NCBI GenBank assembly: GCA_028276125.1
Contig: JAPYWY010000085.1
Location: forward strand, 1-6,944
Direction of reading: 5' to 3'
Origin: Pseudothermotoga sp.
GTDB taxonomy: Bacteria > Thermotogota > Thermotogae > Thermotogales > DSM-5069
Length of the DNA stretch: 6,944 nucleotides
Positions 1 to 4,823 of the stretch are shown here, one piece after another. The notes beneath the pieces were generated by a model. That model was given only the letters and a program-made list of their open reading frames with translations, searched no databases and was not told the DNA's origin. Both the position numbers and the translations under genes were made by a program. The first letter of the stretch is position 1; the number at the start of each line of letters is the position of its first letter.

Positions 1-83
1 ACGTTGTTGATCTTCGCGAAGATGTACGAGTACATGATGGAACCAGACAAGAACTGGAGCGCTACGGCAAAGATCTCAAACAC
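1..83 (-). CDS. PlsY-like glycerol-3-phosphate acyltransferase, N-terminal fragment (runs off the left edge)
   Basis: Only the first 27 codons are visible, reading from position 83 towards 1. The peptide begins VFEIFAVALQFLSGSIMYSY and continues IFAKINNV. A hydrophobic segment followed by GSI, an aromatic, SY and a K is how the membrane acyltransferase PlsY begins (typically GSIPFSYL.AK). PlsY moves an acyl group from acyl-phosphate to glycerol-3-phosphate, the first step of bacterial phospholipid synthesis, at the inner membrane. The GTG start lies inside the stop of the upstream glycosyltransferase (the two reading frames overlap by 8 bases, 76-83) and is preceded by GGGAAGGAAG about 4 bases upstream, so the two genes are probably translationally coupled. 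An in-frame ATG at codon 17 is unlikely because it would remove the first membrane segment. The identification rests on a short stretch and lacks the catalytic motifs, which lie outside the window. Confidence 0.5.
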   Translation of the reverse strand, partial: MFEIFAVALQFLSGSIMYSYIFAKINN

Positions 84-1146
84 GAATCTTCCTTCCCTTC
101 CATTCGACCCTCTTCAGAAAGATCACTTTGTAGAGCGACACGAAGAAAACCAGCAGGAAAAACAGATAGTGTACGAAATAAAGGAGCGCGTCCGCGATTG
201 TGTAATCACCAGCTTTTTTTGATACCACGTAGATTTGTATGGCAAAGAGGAAATAGTACGGACTGTACATAAAAGAAAAGAGGTTACCCATTCCTGAGTA
301 CAATCCAACCATCCAGATGAAAACCAAGAAGAACATCGGACCAAGTGATGAAGCACCGAGCGCCATGTTCTTCGAAAAACCTTGGAACAGTTGCCCGAAA
401 CCCTGTGGGTACATGCGAAATTTTATCAACGAACCACCGAGGTAATTCTCCACACGATAACCTCTCTGCAAGAACAACCTTCCAAGCTTTATGTCCTCCA
501 GAACACCGTCCTTGAAAGCTGCGTGTCCTTGCGTCGCCTCGTAATCTCTCCTGCTCACGACGATTACGGGTCCGTACGCACCCATCGGTTGGTCTTGAAA
601 GACGGAGAAACTACCCATCGATCCTATCACGATCATATTGAACGGCAAAGACAAATGCTCATAACATCGTTCAAACCTTTGATAAGGCCAGACCGAAACC
701 AAACCGTTGTGTTCGAGTTGAAGCGCCACGAGAGTCTCAACGGCTTCTTGTTGTGGTTCGACGTCCGCGTCCATGAAGATCAGGATCTCGCCCGAGCTGT
801 TGAGATAGCCGTTCCAGCAAGCCCAGCTCTTGCCCGCCCATCCGTCTGGAGGTTCGCTGGAAAGATCAACGAGCTCTACATCATCGAAACTCTGAACGAT
901 TTTCTTGGTGTTGTCCGTCGAGTTGTCGTTGACAACGATGATCTCGAGATTTTCATAGGTTTGCTTTTTCAAAGCGCTCAGAATCTTGCCGATGTTCAAC
1001 TCCTCGTTTCTCGCAGGCACGATCACAGAAACCAACGGCCATCGACTGGGGATTTTCTTATGCAAAAATCTCATTCTCGAAAACAACATCCAGCCGATCA
1101 GCCAAGATGAGATCAAAAGAACGTGCCTCAATAAATGCTGGATCAT
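76..1146 (-). CDS. Membrane-bound family 2 glycosyltransferase (CrtQ/HpnB-like)
   Basis: This 356-residue protein carries a GT-A fold domain held in the membrane. One N-terminal hydrophobic segment (about 7-23) is followed by the nucleotide-sugar fold: VSVIVPARNEE (39-49), NDNSTDNT (73-80), DGWAGK (101-106), the metal-binding DxD as FMDADVEP (D126/D128), and the catalytic-base region VLEDIKLG (E217/D218). QGFSKN (255-260) stands where processive enzymes have QxxRW. Three or so hydrophobic segments follow (about 270-345), and the tail VEWKGRKI is usual for this group. The GWAGK and LEDIKLG motifs match glycosyltransferases that work on carotenoids, hopanoids or glycolipids; acceptor and sugar cannot be told. 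The ATG start has GGGAGAG 8 bases upstream. A 121-bp gap and a possible promoter separate it from the permease gene upstream, while the acyltransferase-like gene downstream overlaps it. It may therefore form a two-gene lipid-modifying unit. Confidence 0.85.
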   Translation of the reverse strand: MIQHLLRHVLLISSWLIGWMLFSRMRFLHKKIPSRWPLVSVIVPARNEELNIGKILSALKKQTYENLEIIVVNDNSTDNTKKIVQSFDDVELVDLSSEPPDGWAGKSWACWNGYLNSSGEILIFMDADVEPQQEAVETLVALQLEHNGLVSVWPYQRFERCYEHLSLPFNMIVIGSMGSFSVFQDQPMGAYGPVIVVSRRDYEATQGHAAFKDGVLEDIKLGRLFLQRGYRVENYLGGSLIKFRMYPQGFGQLFQGFSKNMALGASSLGPMFFLVFIWMVGLYSGMGNLFSFMYSPYYFLFAIQIYVVSKKAGDYTIADALLYFVHYLFFLLVFFVSLYKVIFLKRVEWKGRKIRV

Positions 1147-1154
1147 ATTTAAAA

Positions 1155-1161
1155 CTCTCCC
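1155..1161 (-). promoter_or_regulatory. Ribosome binding site of the glycosyltransferase gene
   Basis: On the minus strand GGGAGAG lies 8 bases before the ATG at 1146-1144. It supports this start rather than an internal one. Confidence 0.6.
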
Positions 1162-1185
1162 AAAATGAAAGGTTTCATCAAAAAT

Positions 1186-1194
1186 ATCTTACCA
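1186..1194 (-). promoter_or_regulatory. Possible extended -10 promoter of the glycosyltransferase gene
   Basis: The minus strand reads TGGTAAGAT, an extended -10 (TGn plus TAAGAT, with TAAGAT at 1191-1186), about 40 bases before the ATG. No good -35 box sits 16-18 bases upstream (TCAACT at 18 bases is poor). If used, transcription would start near 1179 and leave a leader of roughly 33 bases. It would let the glycosyltransferase be expressed apart from the importer operon. Confidence 0.35.
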
Positions 1195-1267
1195 TGCGAT
1201 GCGGTGAAAAGTTGACACGAAGCGATACACTTCTTGTGGGCTCCGAAAGGGTCCTTTTCTACTACAG

Positions 1268-2107
1268 TCAGCCCTTCACGCCACTTCCGACGAGTGATTT
1301 CACAAAAAGATCTTGTAATGCGAAGAAGAGAATCAAAGTTGGAAGGAGTGCAACCACCGTTGCAGCCATGATGATGCCCCAGTTGTTCGAAGATTCCGCG
1401 TTCATGATCATGTTTATCGCCACTTGAACTGTTTTCATCCTATCTTCCATCGCAACGATCATCGGCCAGAGGTACATGTTCCACGCGTAGGTGAAGTTTA
1501 TTATTGCGGCACCTGCAATGATGGGTCTTGACAAAGGCAACAAGATCTTCGTGAAATATTGCATAGGCGTTGCACCGTCTATCTTTGCCGCGTCCTCGAA
1601 ATCTTTTGGAATCGTTTTGAAGTGCTGTTGCATCAAGAAGGTGTTGGTTGCACTCGCCAAGAAAGGCACGGTCATGGCCCAGTAGGTGTTGGTCCAACCG
1701 AATCTGGATACGATTCTAAACAACGGGACTATGAGAACGATTTCCGCAGGGATGAATAAAGTAGCGAACAACACGTAGAAACTGATTTTTGATCCTCTGA
1801 AAACAAAATTTGCGTAGGCATAACCCGAAAGACTCCCCGTCACCAGTTTGCCGAGGGTTATGAAAATCGATATCAAAGCACTGTTGAATATCATCCTCGC
1901 AAAGGGCACTATCTTGAAGGCTTCCAAATAGTTCTGCAGAAATAAGCCTCTAGGTAAAAACCTAGGTGGGTATGAGAAAACGAATTCAGGCGGTTGAATG
2001 CTCATGATGATGGCCAAGAGAATGGGCGCAAACATCAACAGACTCGACGTTATCAAGAGTATTTCGAAAACGATCGTCTTGATGATCCGTTTTGTCGATT
2101 TCCTCAT
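1268..2107 (-). CDS. ugpE: ABC importer permease, UgpE/MalG type
   Basis: This is the second inner-membrane subunit of a carbohydrate-type ABC importer (binding-protein-dependent transport permease fold), 279 residues with about six hydrophobic segments (11-37, 75-95, 108-130, 141-160, 195-218, 247-267). The cytoplasmic EAA loop that docks on the ATPase is at 169-196, with EDAAKIDGA and then LPLSRP. The C-terminus NNWGIIMAATVVALLPTL followed by FVKSLVGSGVKG closely follows the UgpE pattern. I chose ATG 2107 rather than an in-frame start at 2146. The SD GAGGGTGATC lies 7 bases before it, this start removes a 28-base overlap with the upstream gene, and the protein then begins with the usual basic MRKSTKR. 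The SD overlaps the upstream stop codon, so translation is probably coupled. The Ugp assignment comes from recalled family patterns plus the neighbours; another three-carbon or sugar substrate is possible. Confidence 0.85.
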   Translation of the reverse strand: MRKSTKRIIKTIVFEILLITSSLLMFAPILLAIIMSIQPPEFVFSYPPRFLPRGLFLQNYLEAFKIVPFARMIFNSALISIFITLGKLVTGSLSGYAYANFVFRGSKISFYVLFATLFIPAEIVLIVPLFRIVSRFGWTNTYWAMTVPFLASATNTFLMQQHFKTIPKDFEDAAKIDGATPMQYFTKILLPLSRPIIAGAAIINFTYAWNMYLWPMIVAMEDRMKTVQVAINMIMNAESSNNWGIIMAATVVALLPTLILFFALQDLFVKSLVGSGVKG

Positions 2108-2109
2108 AT

Positions 2110-2119
2110 GATCACCCTC
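2110..2119 (-). promoter_or_regulatory. Ribosome binding site that sets the ugpE-like start
   Basis: GAGGGTGATC on the minus strand is close to the ideal GGAGGTGATC and lies directly upstream of ATG 2107. It overlaps the TGA stop (2120-2118) of the preceding permease, which points to translational coupling and argues against the longer reading frame starting at 2146. Confidence 0.75.
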
Positions 2120-2987
2120 ATTGGTAATGCACGCGTCTTTGACCATAAGAGAAGTAGATGATGGTTATGACCATCATCACGATGAAAAGGATCACATTCT
2201 GTGCTGAAGCCAAGCCAATCTTCTGGAATCTGAATCCATCCAAGAAGAGTTTGTAAACCAAGTTCGTTGTGTAAATGCCAGGACCACCTTTCGTCATGAC
2301 ATCGATGATCGCAAAAGATTGAAAGGTCGCAGATATGATACTCATGATGACCAAATAAAACGTTATGGGCGAAACCAACGGAAAGATGATTTTCCAAACT
2401 CTCTTCCACGAACTCGCTCCGTCGATGATGCTCGCTTCGAGCACTTCAGTGGGTATGCTCTGCAAGGCTGCCAGGTAGAAGATGATGTTGAACGGCAGAG
2501 TCTTCCACACCGAAGCGAAGATGAGAGAATACGCAGCATAAGGTGTTGTAGTGAGCCAGTGGGTTTGTATGCCGAAAAAGATTCTCATCAGATAGTTCAC
2601 ATGACCAACCACGGGGTTCAAGAGAAACCCCCAGAGCGCCCCTGCAACCGCGTGAGATACCGCATATGGTGCGAAGATCAAGGTTCTGTATATTCTCGAT
2701 CCCGGGACCTTTTGATCGAGTAGCAGGGCAAGAAAGAAAGACAGAAAAATGGAAACCACCACGGTTACACCCGTGTATACGAGTGTGAAGTTGACCGCGT
2801 ACAAATAATCTTTGTCTGTGAAGAGAGAAAGATAGTTCTGAAATCCCACAAAGATCTTTCTTCTGCCGAAGACCGAAACTCTGAAGAAACTATTGTAAAG
2901 GGCGTCGAAGGCAGGCGCATAGATGAAGAAAACTATCACCAAGTAAGTTGGTATCAACAGCAAGTATGGGAAAATCTTTCTGCGCAC
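2118..2987 (-). CDS. ugpA: ABC importer permease, UgpA/MalF type
   Basis: This is the first inner-membrane subunit of the importer, 289 residues. Hydrophobic segments are near 7-28, 67-90, 104-125, 151-174, 203-225 and 262-281. The ATPase-docking EAA loop is at 181-208 (EVLEASIIDGA, then PLVSP), and the MTKGGP signature of MalF-type permeases is at 231-236. APYAVSHAVAGALWGFLLNP (106-125), FASVWK, AALQSIP, LVYKLFLDGF and the C-terminal VHYQ follow the UgpA pattern closely, which is the best internal evidence for a glycerol-3-phosphate type system. The start is GTG (shown as M) with GGAGGT 6 bases upstream. A 42-bp gap containing a GC-rich hairpin separates it from the binding-protein gene, and 10 bases separate it from the second permease. 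Gene order binding protein, UgpA, UgpE matches ugpBAE of other bacteria. Confidence 0.88.
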   Translation of the reverse strand: MRRKIFPYLLLIPTYLVIVFFIYAPAFDALYNSFFRVSVFGRRKIFVGFQNYLSLFTDKDYLYAVNFTLVYTGVTVVVSIFLSFFLALLLDQKVPGSRIYRTLIFAPYAVSHAVAGALWGFLLNPVVGHVNYLMRIFFGIQTHWLTTTPYAAYSLIFASVWKTLPFNIIFYLAALQSIPTEVLEASIIDGASSWKRVWKIIFPLVSPITFYLVIMSIISATFQSFAIIDVMTKGGPGIYTTNLVYKLFLDGFRFQKIGLASAQNVILFIVMMVITIIYFSYGQRRVHYQ

Positions 2988-2993
2988 CGGTTG

Positions 2994-2999
2994 ACCTCC
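2994..2999 (-). promoter_or_regulatory. Ribosome binding site for the GTG start of ugpA
   Basis: GGAGGT on the minus strand, 6 bases before GTG 2987-2985. No ATG lies in a better position, so this site decides the GTG start. It sits only about 7 bases downstream of the hairpin at 3007-3024, so that structure could affect ribosome access. Confidence 0.75.
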
Positions 3000-3006
3000 C
3001 GAAGAA

Positions 3007-3024
3007 GGGCGGCCGAGGCCGCCC
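3007..3024 (-). repeat. GC-rich intercistronic hairpin between binding-protein and permease genes
   Basis: GGGCGGCC and GGCCGCCC are perfect inverted arms around two bases; as RNA this would fold as a 7-bp stem with a CUCG loop. It lies 5 bases after the binding-protein stop (3030) and just before the ugpA ribosome binding site. The following bases are TTCTTC, not a U-tract, so it is not a convincing terminator. In other binding-protein operons such hairpins shield the 3' end of the first message and so raise binding-protein level over permease; that role is inferred here. Confidence 0.7.
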
Positions 3025-3029
3025 TGAAA

Positions 3030-4328
3030 TCAGAAGTATTCCTTTATGGCTTTGTTAGCGTTCCTTTCAGCTTCATCGAGTGCTTGTTTTGGCGTGAGAG
3101 CACCAGTGAGCATTTTCTCCACAGCCGTCTCTATGGCGTTTCTCACCTCTGGGAAGGCACCGATGATGGCTCCCTGAGTGTTGTAGTTCTGCACGCTTGT
3201 GAGCAACTGAAGTATAGCGGTCAAGTGGTGCGGATTTTCTTGATAGTAGCCTTGAACGAGCAACTTTTGTATCGCATCAATGCGTATCGGATAATACCCC
3301 GTGGCCTGGTGCCAAACGATCTGCGGACCAGGTTCAGCCAGATACTTGACCAGTTTCCATGCGGCATCGACTTCTGCTTGGTTCTTCTGCTTCAAGATCC
3401 ACAGGCTTCCTCCACCCACCACGACTCCGCCGCGCTGTGTGCAATCTGGGAGTGGCAGGAAGGCTGTGCCAAGTTCAAATCCCTGCTTCTTCGATTCGTT
3501 CATCAAAAGTGCCACGTCTGAAGTGGACGAGATCAGCATGCCGACGGTTTGAGATATGAACAGCTGTCTTGCTGCTGTCCAGTCGGCGCGTCTTGTGTTG
3601 ATCATCAGGCCTTCCTTCGTGAGTGTGTTCCACAAATTCAAGAAATTCAACGCTGCTTGGTTATTGAAGACCACTTTGGTGGCTTTCGCGGTTCTTCCGT
3701 TGTTGTTGTCCACGAGCGGTTGATTCTGAAGCGCCATGTACTGCTCGAAGAACCAAGCGTAGAGTGGCCAAGTGATCCCCGTCCTGACGATGTTGCCTTT
3801 TTCATCCTTCTTAACCAACTTTCGACAAGCTTCTATCAATTCGCTGAAGGTCGTCGGTGGGTTGTTCGGATCGAGACCGACTTCCTTGAACATCGTTTTG
3901 TTGTAGTAAAGCAGAGGCGTAGAGGTGTTCCAGGGCATCGAATACAGTTTTCCACCGACACGGTAGTAGTTCAAAACCTGTGGCAGGAACAAGCCGACAT
4001 CGAAGGTGGGATCCTTGTCGATCAGATCCTGAACTGGAACGATCACACCACTGTCGATCATCTTCTGTGTGCTGATCTCGTTCAACTGAACAACGTGTGG
4101 AGGAGTCCCAGCCTGAACCGCTGCGATCAACTTGGCGAGTATCTCTTCGTAACTGCCGACGTACTGAACTTCCACCTCGATGTCTGGGTTCAACTTCATG
4201 AAGTCGTTGACCATGTTCTGAATGACTTCGATCCTCCAACCACCCATCGCATGCCAGAACTGGATTTTGACCTTTGCAAAGCTTACAACTGTTAGGACCA
4301 CCAGAACGATCAGCCAGAACCTTCTCAC
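3030..4328 (-). CDS. ugpB: Extracytoplasmic solute-binding protein of a glycerol-3-phosphate-type ABC importer
   Basis: This 432-residue family 1 solute-binding protein captures substrate outside the cytoplasmic membrane and delivers it to the two permeases encoded just downstream. The start is GTG 4328 with AGGAGGTG 6 bases upstream. A longer in-frame ATG at 4379 would put a Cys-rich extension before the signal peptide and is rejected. The signal peptide is VRRFWLIVLVVLTVVSFA with cleavage before KVKIQ; there is no lipobox cysteine. UgpB-like features, numbered from GTG, are FWHAMGG (24-30), GSYEE (Y60), QLNE (E84), NTSTPLLYYNK (134-144), Trp187/Trp192, GGGSLW (305-310), WHQATGYYP (339-347) and PEVR (R396). 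By eye these line up with the conserved Tyr, Glu, Ser, Trp and Arg positions of the E. coli UgpB pocket, so glycerol-3-phosphate or a glycerophosphodiester is the best guess. A sugar ligand is not excluded. No ATPase gene is visible. Confidence 0.88.
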   Translation of the reverse strand: MRRFWLIVLVVLTVVSFAKVKIQFWHAMGGWRIEVIQNMVNDFMKLNPDIEVEVQYVGSYEEILAKLIAAVQAGTPPHVVQLNEISTQKMIDSGVIVPVQDLIDKDPTFDVGLFLPQVLNYYRVGGKLYSMPWNTSTPLLYYNKTMFKEVGLDPNNPPTTFSELIEACRKLVKKDEKGNIVRTGITWPLYAWFFEQYMALQNQPLVDNNNGRTAKATKVVFNNQAALNFLNLWNTLTKEGLMINTRRADWTAARQLFISQTVGMLISSTSDVALLMNESKKQGFELGTAFLPLPDCTQRGGVVVGGGSLWILKQKNQAEVDAAWKLVKYLAEPGPQIVWHQATGYYPIRIDAIQKLLVQGYYQENPHHLTAILQLLTSVQNYNTQGAIIGAFPEVRNAIETAVEKMLTGALTPKQALDEAERNANKAIKEYF

Positions 4329-4334
4329 CGCAAA

Positions 4335-4342
4335 CACCTCCT
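4335..4342 (-). promoter_or_regulatory. Ribosome binding site for the GTG start of ugpB
   Basis: AGGAGGTG on the minus strand, 6 bases before GTG 4328-4326. This near-perfect site selects the GTG that begins the signal peptide over the ATG 51 bases upstream. Confidence 0.85.
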
Positions 4343-4372
4343 CTTGAATCGATCTAAAACAAGCTAAGCACC

Positions 4373-4390
4373 GAAACATTAGTGACGTTT
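4373..4390. repeat. 18-bp direct repeat, copy 1
   Basis: GAAACATTAGTGACGTTT matches copy 2 (4565-4582) at 16 of 18 positions; both differences are T/C changes. It overlaps the -10 box of the best ugpB promoter candidate and lies 45 bp upstream of the ugpB start, where a repressor site would be expected. Flanking sequences are unrelated, so this is not simply a duplicated segment. Confidence 0.6.
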
Positions 4391-4414
4391 AAAAGAACCT
4401 ACAGCCTCGTTCAA
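4386..4414 (-). promoter_or_regulatory. Weak candidate promoter of the ugpB-A-E operon
   Basis: The minus strand has TTGAAC (4414-4409), a 17-base spacer and TAAACG (4391-4386). The -35 is good (4 of 6), the -10 poor (3 of 6). Use of it would give a leader of about 50 bases and place repeat copy 1 over the -10. An alternative is that transcription starts upstream of the hairpin at 4432-4455 and passes through it. Confidence 0.28.
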
Positions 4415-4421
4415 TCAGGCT

Positions 4422-4455
4422 TGAAAAAAGTAAACCAACCCCTTTGGGTTGGTTT
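4422..4455 (-). terminator. Rho-independent terminator or attenuator in the ugpB direction
   Basis: Arms AAACCAACCC (4432-4441) and GGGTTGGTTT (4446-4455) form a perfect 10-bp stem with a 4-base loop. Read on the minus strand, the stem is followed by ACTTTTTTC, so it has the terminator form in that direction; on the plus strand CTCC follows and the signal is poor. There is no recognisable gene upstream on the minus strand for it to terminate, and the next gene downstream is ugpB, about 95 bases on. It may thus be a leader attenuator, the end of a small RNA, or a shield against read-through. Confidence 0.7.
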
Positions 4456-4564
4456 CTCCAGCTCTCCACAACCCGTTCTTTACTATAATTTATCACATAC
4501 GAAACCTGGATGTATCGAGATTAATTGTTTGGTAACCTTAGAGTTACATCAATGTTGTTTCAAA

Positions 4565-4582
4565 GAAACACTAGTGACGCTT
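4565..4582. repeat. 18-bp direct repeat, copy 2
   Basis: GAAACACTAGTGACGCTT is the second copy of the motif at 4373-4390, 192 bp away in the same orientation. This copy contains the perfect 8-bp palindrome CACTAGTG. It lies about 175 bp upstream of the plus-strand promoter and beyond the hairpin at 4432-4455 as seen from ugpB. Confidence 0.6.
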
Positions 4583-4623
4583 TCGATTGGAAATTCAATT
4601 TTAAACGTGGAAGACTCAAGCAG

Positions 4624-4640
4624 GACGCGATGATCGCGTC
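4624..4640. repeat. Perfect 17-bp palindrome, possible operator or hairpin
   Basis: GACGCGATGATCGCGTC has 8-bp arms around one central base. It is followed at once by a second dyad (4641-4660). The GC-rich core stands out in an A+T-rich stretch. It could bind a dimeric regulator or fold in an RNA; it has no U-tract on either side and is not a terminator. Confidence 0.5.
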
Positions 4641-4756
4641 GAAATTCGCTGAAAAATTTCCGCTAACAACGACTGAAAAATGTGCTTGGTGATCGTATAA
4701 ACAACCAAGAAGAAAGTCTTTGCAAATTAGCACACAATAATGATGTTTTCGCTGCA

Positions 4757-4785
4757 TTCACAGTTTAGACAAAATGGAATATAAT
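4757..4785 (+). promoter_or_regulatory. Near-consensus sigma-A-type promoter for the transglutaminase-like gene
   Basis: TTCACA (4757-4762), a 17-base spacer and TATAAT (4780-4785). Five of six -35 positions and all -10 positions match the housekeeping consensus. Transcription should start near 4792, leaving a leader of about 30 bases before ATG 4824. Confidence 0.75.
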
Positions 4786-4810
4786 ATCATGTAGCGATGA
4801 CCACTCTCGG

Positions 4811-4817
4811 GGAGGTG
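4811..4817 (+). promoter_or_regulatory. Ribosome binding site that sets the start at 4824
   Basis: GGAGGTG lies 6 bases before ATG 4824. The open frame extends back to an ATG at 4797, but that start lies almost on the predicted transcript start and would place nine residues ahead of the signal peptide. Confidence 0.8.
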
Positions 4818-4823
4818 AAGACC

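Larger units (their letters stand above)
4329..4823. other. Divergent intergenic region, about 495 bp, no credible gene
   Basis: The region separates the minus-strand importer operon from the plus-strand transglutaminase-like gene. Short open frames here (for example 4382-4633 plus and 4560-4757 minus) run through hairpins, have no good ribosome binding site and resemble nothing I know, so I call the region non-coding. Besides the sites listed separately it holds several dyads: GTAAC/GTTAC (4532-4547), TGTTTC/GAAACA (4556-4570), GAAATT/AATTTC (4641-4660), CTTGGT/ACCAAG (4685-4709) and TTTGCAAA (4719-4726). It is longer and richer in A+T than the rest of this tightly packed window, which suggests regulatory content or an unrecognised small RNA. 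Confidence 0.6.

Noticed and set aside
382..1110. Open plus-strand frame of 242 codons opposite the glycosyltransferase
   Set aside because: It lies antisense to a gene with clear family motifs; its translation has low complexity of hydrophobic pattern, no ribosome binding site and no recognisable domain.
1212..1217. Plus-strand TTGACA upstream of nothing
   Set aside because: No -10 box follows at 16-18 bases and the downstream plus strand is antisense to the permease gene.
1239..1262. Possible terminator after the second permease (AAAG/CTTT arms on the minus strand)
   Set aside because: Stem of 4-5 bp and no T-run follows, so termination between importer and glycosyltransferase is not supported.
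3549..4295. Open plus-strand frame of 248 codons opposite the binding protein
   Set aside because: Antisense shadow of a well-supported gene; it reflects codon bias and has no supporting start signal.
4484..4489. Plus-strand TATAAT as a second promoter for the transglutaminase-like gene
   Set aside because: No acceptable -35 or extended -10 element is at the right distance, and a far better promoter lies at 4757-4785.
4540..4590. GTTTC/GAAAC and CTTAGAG-like strings reminiscent of Thermotoga CRISPR repeats
   Set aside because: Only short partial resemblance; there is no array of equal repeats with unique spacers of constant length.
4382..4633. Open plus-strand frame of 83 codons in the intergenic region
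   Set aside because: It runs straight through the perfect hairpin at 4432-4455, has no ribosome binding site and its product resembles nothing known.
4560..4757. Open minus-strand frame of 65 codons in the intergenic region
   Set aside because: No ribosome binding site, passes through the palindrome at 4624-4640, and the peptide shows no family features.
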